Part shown: positions 9,121 through 22,787 of the stretch, one piece after another
Numbering within the stretch: position 1 is the stretch's first letter
Layout of the letters: each line of letters opens with the position of its first letter
Assembly: GCF_014170305.1 (NCBI RefSeq)
Contig: NZ_LZZT01000017.1
Span: 62,001 to 126,000 of the forward strand
From: Achromobacter sp. UMC71
Lineage (GTDB): Bacteria; Pseudomonadota; Gammaproteobacteria; Burkholderiales; Burkholderiaceae_B
Direction of reading: 5' to 3'
DNA length: 64,000 bases
Position numbers and translations under genes: made by a program
The notes under the pieces: generated by a model
What the model was told of the DNA's origin: nothing
Database searches by the model: none
Seen by the model: only the letters and a program-made list of their open reading frames with translations

Positions 9121-9170
9121 AGGCGAATCCTTGCCAATCTTGGCGCTTTTAGGCGAATCATTGCCAAATC
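9121..9170. repeat. Direct repeat in the PAS-GGDEF-EAL promoter region
   Basis: Two near-identical 20-bp copies beginning AGGCGAATC lie at 9121 and 9151, exactly 30 bp apart. They sit 80-130 bp upstream of the start of the c-di-GMP gene on the minus strand and 35 bp beyond the stop of the GTPase gene. The in-phase spacing suggests a pair of binding sites for one regulator. Confidence 0.5.
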
Positions 9171-9202
9171 AACGAGGATTTGCGCCCGCGCCCTTGCCAA
9201 CC

Positions 9203-10312
9203 CTACAGCTTCACGCGCTGCTTGAGCGCCTGCGCGATCATGGCGATGTCGATGTCCTGGCCCGGATGCTTCTGGCAGAAGTCGTACAGCACCGCGATGT
9301 AGGCGTTGCCCAGCAGCTTGGTGATGGCGCCGGCGGTGGTGGCGGCGATGGTGCCGCCCACGGCGCTGCCCGCGCCGGGAATGAACTTGAGCAGGCCCGA
9401 CACCACCGAGCGCCCTACCAGTGTGGCCGCGGACGCGCCCAGCGTGGACGTGACCAGGGTGCTGATGGCGGCCGTGCTGATTTCCATGCCGAAGGTGATG
9501 CCGATCTTGGCGATCATGCCGACCTGGATAGGCACCAGCGCGACGGCGTCCGAGAACGGAATCGGCGCGGCCGCGGCGGACGCGGCCAGGCCGGCCGCGA
9601 CGTTCACCTCTATCTCAGCCCGCTTTTTTTTTACGTCCAGGGCCTTTTTGTTGCGGGTCGACAGCGCGTTGGCGTAGGCCCGCTGCTGCGATTCAGGGAT
9701 GTACTGCGCGGTGGCTTCGATCAGCGCGTCCAGCCCCATGGGCGGCAGGTCCGCGTCCAGTTCTTCGATGCGTTCGGGCAGCGCGCGCACCGCCACCACC
9801 TGCCGGGCCCGCGGCAGGAGCTTGCGGGCCTCGTCCAGGAAAGCGCTGTTCTTGCGCGCCTTGGTCAGGACCGCGATGACGGGAATGCCGGCGTCGGCCA
9901 GCAATGCGCACAATTCGATTTCGGCATCTTCGACCCGGTGGCTGCTGTCCTGGATGCAGAGCCAGGCGACGTGCAGGTGCCGGTCCTGGTCGTCGGAGGC
10001 CGAGCGGTCACGGATCAGGTCCGCCAGTTGCTGGCGCGACCGTTCGTAGTCGCCGACCTCCAGGCCGCGCGTGTCGATGATGGTGAGCGGATGGCCGGGC
10101 CGCGAGAATTCCTGCGTCGTCTGGGTGACGGGTTTGCCCGCGCCGGTCTTGGCCAGTTCGCCGCGAAAGATGGCGTTGAGCAGCGTGCTCTTGCCCACGC
10201 CCGTCTTGCCCGCGACCAGGATATTGACGCGGCCGGCGCCGCGCGTAGCGGTGCTGATCGCGTCCGCGATGGCGTCCTGCAGCTGGGGGGAATCGGGGCG
10301 AGGCGGGGTCAT
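9203..10312 (-). CDS. Era-like GTPase with hydrophobic C-terminal domain
   Basis: The 369-residue product has a P-loop GKTGVGKS at residues 35-42, a Switch II DTRG at 80-83 and a TKAR motif in the NKxD position. The C-terminal third is hydrophobic and Gly/Ala-rich, as in the DUF697-type GTPases, so the protein probably associates with the inner membrane. The start at 10312 is the ATG next to the first family-like residues; an upstream start at 10357 is less likely. A run of nine A residues in the coding strand (9624-9632 on the plus strand as T) encodes KKK and may be prone to slippage. The cellular role is unknown. Confidence 0.85.
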   Translation of the reverse strand: MTPPRPDSPQLQDAIADAISTATRGAGRVNILVAGKTGVGKSTLLNAIFRGELAKTGAGKPVTQTTQEFSRPGHPLTIIDTRGLEVGDYERSRQQLADLIRDRSASDDQDRHLHVAWLCIQDSSHRVEDAEIELCALLADAGIPVIAVLTKARKNSAFLDEARKLLPRARQVVAVRALPERIEELDADLPPMGLDALIEATAQYIPESQQRAYANALSTRNKKALDVKKKRAEIEVNVAAGLAASAAAAPIPFSDAVALVPIQVGMIAKIGITFGMEISTAAISTLVTSTLGASAATLVGRSVVSGLLKFIPGAGSAVGGTIAATTAGAITKLLGNAYIAVLYDFCQKHPGQDIDIAMIAQALKQRVKL

Positions 10313-10374
10313 GGGGCGGCTACGCAAGGCAAAGGCATGGCTTGATTCTAGCGACAAACGCCGCCATTGCCCTG

Positions 10375-11211
10375 TTACGTCTGGCCGTACAGGTGTTGCG
10401 CCTCGGGAAAACGGCGCGCGCGCACGTCGTCGGCGTAGCCGCGCGCGGCGGCCTGGATGCGGTCGGCCAGGCTGTCATAGCGTTTGACGAAGCGCGCGGT
10501 GCGCTCGAACATGCCCAGCATGTCGTCCACCACCAGCACTTGGCCGTCGCATTGGGCCGACGCGCCAATGCCGATGGCGGGGCAGGCGATGGCCTGGGTG
10601 ATGGCCTGCGCCAGCGGTTCGACCACGCCTTCGATCACCACCGAGAACGCGCCGGCATCGGCTACGGCGGCCGCGTCGGCGGCGATGCGGGCGTATTCGG
10701 CCTCGCCCCGGCCGCGCGCGCCGTAGCCGCCCAGGATATTGACCGCCTGCGGCGTCAGGCCGATATGGGCCATGACGGGGATGCCGCGCGCCGACAGATA
10801 GGCGATGGCGGGGGCCATGGCCTGGCCGCCTTCCAGCTTGATGGCGCCGGCGCCGGTTTCCTTCATGACGCGGGCGGCCGAGCGGAAGGCCTGCTCGGGG
10901 CTTTCTTCGTAGCTGCCGAAGGGCATGTCGACCACCACCAGGGCCTGGCGCGACCCGCGCACCACGGCGGCGCCGTGCGCGATCATCATGTCCAGCGTGA
11001 CGGGCACGGTGGACGGCAGGCCGTAGATGGTTTGCGCCAGGCTGTCGCCCACCAGCAGCGCGTCGCAATGCGGATCCAGCAGTTCGGCCATGCGCGCGGT
11101 GTAGGCGGTGAGCATGACCAGGGGCGCGGCGCGCTTGCGGGCGCGAAAGGCCGGGGCGGTCATGCGGCGGGGCGCCGTGGCGGCGGTGTTCAAGGTGGCG
11201 GTGGTGGACAT
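10375..11211 (-). CDS. panB: 3-methyl-2-oxobutanoate hydroxymethyltransferase
   Basis: This 278-residue enzyme makes ketopantoate from 2-oxoisovalerate and methylene-tetrahydrofolate, the first committed step to pantothenate and CoA. Family blocks are clear: [11 protein letters not shown] with the metal-binding Asp, [24 protein letters not shown] and IGIGAS. The catalytic-Glu region reads VVIEGVV, slightly different from the commoner LECVP. AGGAG lies before the ATG at 11211. No panC is adjacent, so it is either a stand-alone gene or a second copy. It follows the glycosyltransferase operon on the same strand after a 131-bp gap. Confidence 0.92.
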   Translation of the reverse strand: MSTTATLNTAATAPRRMTAPAFRARKRAAPLVMLTAYTARMAELLDPHCDALLVGDSLAQTIYGLPSTVPVTLDMMIAHGAAVVRGSRQALVVVDMPFGSYEESPEQAFRSAARVMKETGAGAIKLEGGQAMAPAIAYLSARGIPVMAHIGLTPQAVNILGGYGARGRGEAEYARIAADAAAVADAGAFSVVIEGVVEPLAQAITQAIACPAIGIGASAQCDGQVLVVDDMLGMFERTARFVKRYDSLADRIQAAARGYADDVRARRFPEAQHLYGQT

Positions 11212-11342
11212 GCGGGGCTCCTGGTGTACGGCGCGCGCGGGCCTGGCGGGCAGGCGCGGCGCGCGCGGCTCAGGTATATCACGGGGCGGGCGCGGGCGTC
11301 AGGGCCGCACCCGCCAAAGCCGCTGCCTGCCCGCGCGGGCCT

Positions 11343-12797
11343 TCACGGCGCCGCGCCTTTGGCCGCGGCACTGTCGACCTTCAACAAGGCATAGCGCCGG
11401 CTGACATACACCGGCGTGACGATGCCCGGCCAGGCGGCCAGCACTTCGGTGGCGCGGTTCTTTGCCACGGCCAGGAAGATCGTTTGGCCCGCCTTGGGCA
11501 AGACGCCGTCCAGCGCCTGGCGGCTGACCAGCCCGGCCTCGCCGCGCGAGTAATAGCGGGCGGAAAACGGCCGGCTGCCCACAAAGTAGAGCGGGTCATT
11601 GCCGCGCATGGCGTCGGCTTGTTGCACCAACTGCTTTTCCGTCTTGTAGATCGTGGGCTCGACCCAGGCCAGGGCCCCCAGCGCCAGCGCCGCGGCGGGA
11701 ACCGGCAGCATGGCCGCGGCCGCCAGGCGCCGCGGGCGCACGCTCTGCCAGCGGCTGGCCAGCAGGCCGGTGGCCAGCGCGACGGGCGGCAATGCCGGCA
11801 GCACGTACGTCCACAGGATGTTGCCTGACAGCGTGAAGAAGGCGGGCGTGGCCAGCGCCCAGGCCAGCAGATAGGTCTGGACGGGATCGCGCATGGCCGT
11901 GGCGACGCGCTGGCGCAATGGCGCATGCTTGCGCGGCCACAACGTCATGCCCAGCCAGGCCGCGCCCCAGGGCAGAGTCGCCAGCAGCCAGTCCAGCCAG
12001 ATGCTGCCATAGGGGCGCTGGTGGGCCGATCCGTAGCGGTCGCCCTCCCAGCCCGGATCGACGAAGCGCAGGATGTGTTCGCCGACGATGAAGTACTGGA
12101 AGAAGCCGGGCGTCTTGATCTCGGCGGCGATATACCAGGGCAACGCCAGCATCAGCATCAGCGCGGTGCCGCCCGCCCAGGGCAGCGCCCGCAGGTAGGT
12201 GCGCGCATTGCGGTGCCAGAGCATCCAGGGCACGGCGGCGCCGGCCACCAGCACCAGCGCCAGCGGCCCCTTGGCCAGCAGGCCGATGGCCAGGCCGACG
12301 AAGAATCCGTAGCGCCACAGCGGCCGCGGATCGGCGGGGGCCAGCAGGAACGACACCATCGACAGCGTCATGCCCAGCGCCAGGAAGGGATCGGTCAGGA
12401 CCGCGCCGGCGCTGGCGAACGGCAGCAGCATGGTGGCGAAGATCAGCGTGGCCCAGCGTGCGGCCTGCTCGCCATGCAGCCGCCGGCCGCAGGCATGGAC
12501 CAGCGCCAGCACGCCCAGCATCACCAGCCACGATGGCAGGCGCACCGCGAACTCAGACAGGCCGAACAGGCGGATGGACAGCGCCTGGGCCCAGAATGCC
12601 AGCGGGGGCTTGCCCCAGAACGGCACGCCCGGCTCGAACCAGGGCGTGGTCCAGTCGCCGGACGCGGCCATCAGGCGGGCGATCTCGGCATAGCGCGGTT
12701 CGGACGTATCCACGAACGGCATCAGCGCCATTGCGAACAGACGCGCGGCCAGTATGGCCGTCAGACCCAGCAGCAGGCCCCTAGAAGTTAACCGCAT
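11343..12797 (-). CDS. ArnT-like lipid A glycosyltransferase (GT83/GT39-type)
   Basis: The 484-residue membrane protein starts with a hydrophobic helix followed by the periplasmic loop FVDTSEPRYAEIARLMAAS, which carries the catalytic Asp/Glu pattern of the ArnT/PMT family. About 11-12 membrane helices follow, then a C-terminal periplasmic domain. Such enzymes transfer an amino sugar from undecaprenyl phosphate to lipid A. The ATG at 12797 overlaps the end of the upstream glycosyltransferase gene by 17 bases, and AAGGG precedes it, which implies translational coupling. A longer start at 12857 is possible. In Bordetella pertussis the similar LgmB adds glucosamine; whether that is so here is inference. 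Confidence 0.85.
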   Translation of the reverse strand: MRLTSRGLLLGLTAILAARLFAMALMPFVDTSEPRYAEIARLMAASGDWTTPWFEPGVPFWGKPPLAFWAQALSIRLFGLSEFAVRLPSWLVMLGVLALVHACGRRLHGEQAARWATLIFATMLLPFASAGAVLTDPFLALGMTLSMVSFLLAPADPRPLWRYGFFVGLAIGLLAKGPLALVLVAGAAVPWMLWHRNARTYLRALPWAGGTALMLMLALPWYIAAEIKTPGFFQYFIVGEHILRFVDPGWEGDRYGSAHQRPYGSIWLDWLLATLPWGAAWLGMTLWPRKHAPLRQRVATAMRDPVQTYLLAWALATPAFFTLSGNILWTYVLPALPPVALATGLLASRWQSVRPRRLAAAAMLPVPAAALALGALAWVEPTIYKTEKQLVQQADAMRGNDPLYFVGSRPFSARYYSRGEAGLVSRQALDGVLPKAGQTIFLAVAKNRATEVLAAWPGIVTPVYVSRRYALLKVDSAAAKGAAP

Positions 12798-13812
12798 GCG
12801 GGCCCTTGGCGGTTTCGGCCAGCGGCATGGCCGCGGCGGCGCTATGTTGAACGTCACGCACCAGATAGACCGGGCGTTGCTTGGTTTCCATATAGGTCTT
12901 GCCCACGTACTCGCCCAGCAGCCCGATGGTGATCAACTGGATGCCGCTCAGGAAGGTGATCATCGCCATCAGCGACGGATAGCCGTCGACATCATCGCCG
13001 AAGAGCAGGGTCTTGCCGATGATGATGATACCGAACAACGCGCCCAGCAGCGCGGCGATCACGCCGGCTCCGGTGGCCCAACGCAGCGGCGCGGTGGAAA
13101 ACGAGGTGATGCCCTCCATTGCCAGGCGCGTCAGCGCGAAGTAATTCCACTTGGTGGTGCCGGCGGCGCGCGGGGCGCGGTCGTAGTCGATGAAACGGGT
13201 GGGCATGCCGATCCAGGCGTACAGCCCCTTCATGTAGCGGCAGCGTTCCGGCAGCTGCAGCAGCGCTTGGACCGCGCGCCGGCTCATCAGGCGAAAATCG
13301 CCGGTGTCGGGCGGGATCTCGGCCTGGCTCAGGCGGCTGAGCAGCCGGTAGTAGGCATAGGCCGAGGCGCGCTTGGCCCAGCTTTCGCCGGCCCGGCTGC
13401 GCCTGCGCATGCCGACCACGTCGGCGCCTTCGCGCCAGGCCCGCACCATCTCGGGAATCAGTTCGGGCGGGTCCTGCAGATCGGCATCCAGCAGGATGAC
13501 GGCGGCGCCGGATGCGTGCCGGATGCCGGCGGTCATGGCGGCTTCCTTGCCGAAGTTGCGGCTCAGCCGCACCAGCTTCAGGCCCGGCTCGAACGCCATC
13601 AGGCTGGCCAGGTATTCGGCGCTGCCGTCACGGCTGCCGTCGTCGACGAACACGATTTCCCAGGGCTCGTCCAACGCGTCCAGCACCTGCCGCAACCGCG
13701 CATGGCAGAGCGGCAGCACGGCGCGCTCGTTCAGGAAAGGAATGATGATGGAGATCTGTACCGGGCGCGGCTCGCGGCGCGACAGGATGGACGTATCGGG
13801 ATAGGGACGCAT
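12781..13812 (-). CDS. ArnC/LgmA-like family 2 glycosyltransferase
   Basis: The 343-residue product has a GT-A fold with FVDDGSRDGS (about 55-64) and DADLQDPPE (109-117), the hallmark of polyprenyl-phosphate glycosyltransferases. Two membrane helices follow in the C-terminal third (ALLGALFGIIIIG and ITIGLLGEYVG). It would load a sugar onto undecaprenyl phosphate for the downstream ArnT-like enzyme. It starts 20 bp after the end of czcA on the same strand and overlaps the next gene, so it appears to be the fourth gene of the efflux operon. The other arn genes for aminoarabinose synthesis are not in the window. Confidence 0.88.
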   Translation of the reverse strand: MRPYPDTSILSRREPRPVQISIIIPFLNERAVLPLCHARLRQVLDALDEPWEIVFVDDGSRDGSAEYLASLMAFEPGLKLVRLSRNFGKEAAMTAGIRHASGAAVILLDADLQDPPELIPEMVRAWREGADVVGMRRRSRAGESWAKRASAYAYYRLLSRLSQAEIPPDTGDFRLMSRRAVQALLQLPERCRYMKGLYAWIGMPTRFIDYDRAPRAAGTTKWNYFALTRLAMEGITSFSTAPLRWATGAGVIAALLGALFGIIIIGKTLLFGDDVDGYPSLMAMITFLSGIQLITIGLLGEYVGKTYMETKQRPVYLVRDVQHSAAAAMPLAETAKGPHAVNF

Positions 13813-13832
13813 GATGGTAGTTCTCGGGTCGA

Positions 13833-18555
<4,723 letters not shown>

Positions 18556-18569
18556 GGGGTGTCTGTGGT

Positions 18570-19880
18570 TCAACGTCCGAGAATGCGGTCAATGTCCGAG
18601 GACGCCTGGTAGGCGTTGGCCAGGACGTTCAGGTAGCCGATGTTTCCTTGCGACAGGGTGCGTTGCGCGTCCAGCACTTCCAGAAAGCTCACCTTGCCGG
18701 CCTCGAACCCCTTGCGGGCGCTGTCGTAGGCTTCGGCGGCGCCGGGCAGCACGGTGGCGCGGTACTCGCGCACCGAACCCACCGCCAGATCGAACTGCGA
18801 GACGGACTGCAGCAGGTCGGCGGTCATGCGCGATTCCAGTTCGCGGTACAGGTCCTGCGCCTTGTACGACTGCATCGTGGCCGAGTAGACGTTGCCCTGG
18901 TTGCGGTCGAACAGCGGCAGGGGAATCGCCACGCCGAACTGCGCCTTGTTCCTGCCTTGCTCGGTGTCGCGAGTTATGCCGGCACTGAGCGTGACGTCGG
19001 GATAGCGCTTGCTCTTTTCCACTTCCAGCTGGGCGCGGCCCATGTCCACCGCCAGCCGGCCGGCCGCCATGCGCGGCGACTCGGCCAGCGCGGCCCGCAG
19101 ATCGTCGATGGCGCCGCGTTGCGGCAAGGCCTGCAGGTCGGCGCCGACCTGTGTGAAATCGGGCTCCGACGCGCCCCACAGCAGCCCCAGCTTGCGGCGG
19201 GCAGTGGTCAGCGCGGCGTCGGCGGCGCGCGCCTCGATGCGCGAGTTGGCCAGTTGGACGCGGGCCTTGCTGCTTTCCAGGGGTGGGGCTTTGCCCGCCG
19301 CCACGCGCCGGTCGGCCAGGCGCAGGGCGTTCTGCGCGATCTCGATGGTGCCTTGCGCGACGCGCACGGTCTCTTGCGCCACTGCCACTTCGAAAAAGGC
19401 GGCGATCACGGCGGCGCGCAGATCGGCGCGGGCCGAGGCCAGGTCGCGCTGGGCGATGTCGCGCGCCAGACCCGCGGCCTTGATGCGCGCGCCGCGCTTG
19501 CCGCCCAGTTCCACGGGCATGCTCAGCATGGCCGAGGTGCTGCGGGTGCTGCGGCGGTTGTCGTCGATGCCCACTTCGATGCTGGGGTTCGGGATCACAC
19601 CGGCCTGCGTGACCTGCCCTTCGCTGGCCGCGGCGTCGTTGCGGGCGGCGGCCAGCAGCGGGCTGCGTTCGTAGGCCATGGCCAGCGCCTGTTCCAGCGT
19701 CAACGTCTGCGCGCCTGGCGCCAGGCGCGCGGCCGGCGCATTGGCAGGGGCCGCCTGAGCGGGTTGGGCTGCCAGGAACTGCACGGGCGCAGGCGTATCA
19801 GGCGCGGGGCCGGTTTGGCTCCACGCCGGTGAGACGGCGAAGGTGGCCGCCAGGACAAGCGGCAGGGGATATAAGCGCAT
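18570..19880 (-). CDS. czcC: CzcC-type outer-membrane efflux channel (TolC family)
   Basis: The 436-residue product has a signal peptide (LVLAATFAVSPAWSQ) and two repeated outer-membrane efflux protein domains made of long alpha-helical segments, as in CzcC/TolC. It forms the exit duct of the czcCBA complex. The frame is open well upstream, but the ATG at 19880 gives the only plausible signal peptide. It is the first gene of the operon czcC-czcB-czcA-GT2-ArnT-like. The promoter must lie in the 253-bp gap before the divergent DUF4148 gene, where an ATTAC/GTAAT inverted repeat is found. Confidence 0.9.
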   Translation of the reverse strand: MRLYPLPLVLAATFAVSPAWSQTGPAPDTPAPVQFLAAQPAQAAPANAPAARLAPGAQTLTLEQALAMAYERSPLLAAARNDAAASEGQVTQAGVIPNPSIEVGIDDNRRSTRSTSAMLSMPVELGGKRGARIKAAGLARDIAQRDLASARADLRAAVIAAFFEVAVAQETVRVAQGTIEIAQNALRLADRRVAAGKAPPLESSKARVQLANSRIEARAADAALTTARRKLGLLWGASEPDFTQVGADLQALPQRGAIDDLRAALAESPRMAAGRLAVDMGRAQLEVEKSKRYPDVTLSAGITRDTEQGRNKAQFGVAIPLPLFDRNQGNVYSATMQSYKAQDLYRELESRMTADLLQSVSQFDLAVGSVREYRATVLPGAAEAYDSARKGFEAGKVSFLEVLDAQRTLSQGNIGYLNVLANAYQASSDIDRILGR

Positions 19881-20000
19881 GAGGTCAACCAAGGGAAGAG
19901 CGCCGCGGACTCGGGCTGAGGCAGGCAGTTGCGGGCACTTTATCCAACGGGCCTCGTCAGATCCTCGACAGAAAAATGACATTTCCGTAAGGTTTCGCGC

Positions 20001-20016
20001 ATTACCAATTCGTAAT
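20001..20016. promoter_or_regulatory. Candidate response-regulator site upstream of czcC
   Basis: ATTAC and GTAAT flank a six-base spacer in the divergent region between czcC and the DUF4148 gene. An OmpR-type regulator is encoded just downstream, and metal-responsive members of that group often use sites of similar composition. Assignment is inference. Confidence 0.4.
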
Positions 20017-20133
20017 CAGCATGTCTGCGAATTGACGAGGTCCGCTCCGTAAAGTGTCTTCACCGCTTAACAAAAAGCGTGCAGGCGCGGCGCCTTCGCC
20101 GCCCCGGCAAGTCACCGAAACCAGGAGATCCTC

Positions 20134-20472
20134 ATGAAGCACCGTATCGTTGCCACGCTGTCCCTTTGCGGCGCCCTGGCCGTTCCGGCCATCGCCAGCG
20201 CCAACAACACCTGGCACGCGGCCAATACCGAAATCGGCTACACCGCCGCGTTGGACCATGCCGACGGCGGCAAGACCCGGGCGCAGGTCATCAATGAGCT
20301 GGCCGAAGCCAAAGCCGATTCGAAGCAGTGGTTCTTCACCTACCGCAACCTGGGCAAGCCGGGCTGGGTCAAGCAGGGCACCTCGCGCACCCGCGCCGAC
20401 GCCCTGGCCGAAGTCGAAGCGATGACGCCGGCCGAGCGTGATCGCCTGGCTGCCATCTACACGCCCGGTTGA
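20134..20472 (+). CDS. DUF4148 small periplasmic protein
   Basis: The 112-residue product has a signal peptide ending near AIASA at residue 23. The mature part contains GGKTRAQVINELAEAKAD, the conserved block of DUF4148, a family abundant in Burkholderiales with no assigned function. A second conserved patch ends with LAEVEAMTPAERDRLAAIY. AGGAG precedes the ATG. The gene is divergent from czcC and upstream of the two-component system, so it may belong to the same metal or envelope stress response. A 123-residue protein with a similar SRAAVRADV motif lies on the other side of the kinase. Confidence 0.82.
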   Translation: MKHRIVATLSLCGALAVPAIASANNTWHAANTEIGYTAALDHADGGKTRAQVINELAEAKADSKQWFFTYRNLGKPGWVKQGTSRTRADALAEVEAMTPAERDRLAAIYTPG

Positions 20473-20653
20473 GCGCTGCCGGGTCTGTTCCCGCCGTCCG
20501 CGGCCGCGCCGCGGGCGATACCGCGGCGGATCCGTCCGCCGCTGCCGTCCCGCGCCAGCGCGCCCGGACGGCATTTGGCATGGGTCGCCGCCGCGACCGT
20601 AGAATAGGGTGGCGGTGCTTTGCGGTTCGTGCCTTTTTCCATCCCGGGGCCCC

Positions 20654-21343
20654 ATGAAAATACTGGTTATTGAAGACGAGAAGAAACTCGCCGAGTACGT
20701 GCGCCGGGCGTTGACCGAGCACAACTACGTGGTCGATGTGGCGATGGACGGCGTCAGCGGCCTGCATCTGGCGCGCGAAAGCCAATACGACCTGATCCTG
20801 CTGGACGTGATGCTGCCGGGCATGGACGGCTTTGCCGTGCTGCACGAATTGCGTAAGACCGATCGCGTGCCGGTCTTGATGCTGACGGCGCGCGACAAGC
20901 TGGAAGACCGCGTCAAGGGCTTGCGCGACGGGGCCGACGACTACCTGGCCAAGCCCTTCGCTTTGTCCGAATTGCTGGCGCGGGTGCTGGCGCTGGGACG
21001 CCGCAGCGGCCATAACGTGGCCGAAGCGGGCGGCCAGAACGTCCTGCGCATCGGCGACCTGGAACTGGATCTGCTGCGCCGACGCGCCTTCCGGGCCGGC
21101 ACGCGGCTGGACCTGACCGCCAAGGAATTCACGCTGCTGGCGCTGCTGATGCGCAAGCAGGGCGAAGTGCTGTCGCGGCTGGAACTGGCCGAGCAGGTCT
21201 GGGACATCAACTTCAACAGCAATACCAATGTGGTCGAAGTGGCGGTGCGGCGCCTGCGCGGCAAGGTCGACGATCCTTTCGACAAGAAGCTTCTGCACAC
21301 GGTGCGCGGCATGGGCTACGTGCTGGAAGTGCGGGAAGATTGA
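20654..21343 (+). CDS. OmpR-family response regulator (CzcR/CusR type)
   Basis: The 229-residue protein has a receiver domain (residues 1-115) with the phospho-acceptor Asp51 in LILLDVMLPG and a conserved Lys near 102 (DDYLAKPFALSELLARV). A winged-helix DNA-binding domain follows (about 130-225) with LTAKEFTLLALLMRKQGEVLSR and the NTNVVEVAVRRLRGKVD recognition region. This matches the heavy-metal response regulators CusR, CzcR and CopR. The start at 20654 gives the exact family N terminus MKILVIEDE. Its stop overlaps the kinase start codon by one base. Likely targets are the nearby czc genes. Confidence 0.93.
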   Translation: MKILVIEDEKKLAEYVRRALTEHNYVVDVAMDGVSGLHLARESQYDLILLDVMLPGMDGFAVLHELRKTDRVPVLMLTARDKLEDRVKGLRDGADDYLAKPFALSELLARVLALGRRSGHNVAEAGGQNVLRIGDLELDLLRRRAFRAGTRLDLTAKEFTLLALLMRKQGEVLSRLELAEQVWDINFNSNTNVVEVAVRRLRGKVDDPFDKKLLHTVRGMGYVLEVRED

Positions 21344-22689
21344 TGGCCGCGCCCCAGCCCCGGTCGTTGCGCCGCTGGCTGTCGCGCTGGCTGGCGATTC
21401 AGACCTTCGCGGCGCTGGCGCTGATCTGCGCGGCCGTCTACTGGGCCACCAACGTCAACCTGTCCATCCGCCAGGAAGCGCTGCTGACCCAGAAGATGGA
21501 AGTCATCAAGCACCTGGTGGAAGAGAACGCGGCCAAGGGCGATTCGTCGTCGCTGCGGCACAAGCTGGATGACTTCTTCTACGGCAAGCCCGATTTTTCC
21601 CTGATGCTGGAACTGGATGGCGAGAAGGTCGTCTACGGCATGCCGGACGACGGCGACGCGGATAGGGGCCATGACCGCCGCATCAGTTTCACGTTGCCCG
21701 TGCCGGGGTCGCCGCAAGGCTCGATGAATGCGGAGCTGGTGCTGGACATCACGTCCGACCTGCATCTGCGCGCGGCCCTGGCCTGGACCTTGTTCGCCTG
21801 CGCGCTGGCCGGCGCTGTCGCGGTGTCGGCCATCGGCACGCTGCTGGTGCGACGCGCCATGGCGCCCGTGGACGAACTGGGCCGGCAAGCGGCGCGCCTG
21901 TCGCCCGACCGCATCGGCGAGCGTTTGGACGAAAGCCATCAGGCCGCGGAAATCCGGCCGCTGGTGCACCAGTTCAACGCGGTGCTGCAGCGGCTGGAAC
22001 GGGCCTATGTGCAGATGGAAGGCTTCAATGCCGACGTGGCGCACGAAATGCGCACGCCGCTGGCCACGCTGATCGGCGAAACCGAGCTGGCGCTGAGCGG
22101 CAAGCGTTCCGAGAACGCGTTGCGCGAAGTGCTGGGTTCCAACCTGGAAGAGCTGCAGCGCCTGTCGGGCATCGTCAATGACATGCTGTTCCTGTCGCAG
22201 GCCGACCGCGGCGAGCAGGCGCGCGGCACCTGGACACAGAGCCTGGCGCAGGTGGTGTCCGAGGTCGCCGCGTACCACGAGGCCGAGGCCCTGGACGCGG
22301 ACCTGTCGCTGGCCGTGACGGGCGATGCCGCTGCGCTGGTGGACCGCTCGCTGTTGCAGCGGGCGGTGTCCAACTTGCTGTCCAACGCCGTGCGCTATGC
22401 GCATCCCGGCACCCGTATCGACTTGCTGATCGAGCGCCAGGCCGACGGCATCCGCATCGCGGTGCGCAACCAGGGCGACCCCATCGGCCCTGAACACCTG
22501 CCGCGCCTGTTCTACCGCTTCTACCGCATGGACGCGGCGCGCCCGGGCGATGCCAATCATCATGGACTGGGGCTGGCCATCGTGGCCGCCATTGCGCGCA
22601 TGCATGGGGGCAAGCCGTTCGCCCGGTCCGAGGGCGGCGTCATCACCCTCGGGTTCTCGATCGCTGCCGCCAACATTACAGAAAACTAA
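21343..22689 (+). CDS. Heavy-metal-type sensor histidine kinase
   Basis: The 448-residue kinase has two membrane helices (about 18-37 and 145-168) bounding a short periplasmic sensor region, then a HAMP segment and the phospho-acceptor His234 in NADVAHEMRTPL. The ATP-binding domain shows N-box SNLLSNAVRYA, a G1 box substituted by QGDPIGPEHL and a G2 box HHGLGLAIV. It pairs with the response regulator upstream through an ATGA-type one-base overlap (TGATG). The compact architecture matches CusS/CzcS kinases. The sensor loop has few His or Cys residues, so a metal ligand cannot be confirmed. Confidence 0.92.
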   Translation: MAAPQPRSLRRWLSRWLAIQTFAALALICAAVYWATNVNLSIRQEALLTQKMEVIKHLVEENAAKGDSSSLRHKLDDFFYGKPDFSLMLELDGEKVVYGMPDDGDADRGHDRRISFTLPVPGSPQGSMNAELVLDITSDLHLRAALAWTLFACALAGAVAVSAIGTLLVRRAMAPVDELGRQAARLSPDRIGERLDESHQAAEIRPLVHQFNAVLQRLERAYVQMEGFNADVAHEMRTPLATLIGETELALSGKRSENALREVLGSNLEELQRLSGIVNDMLFLSQADRGEQARGTWTQSLAQVVSEVAAYHEAEALDADLSLAVTGDAAALVDRSLLQRAVSNLLSNAVRYAHPGTRIDLLIERQADGIRIAVRNQGDPIGPEHLPRLFYRFYRMDAARPGDANHHGLGLAIVAAIARMHGGKPFARSEGGVITLGFSIAAANITEN

Positions 22690-22787
22690 TCTGCCTGTCC
22701 GCGTTCTGTCGGGGCGCGCTCTCTAGACTGCTTGCATGTATTGGCCGCCATTGCCGGCGGCCCGCCACGCAATCGTATGGAGCGTCC

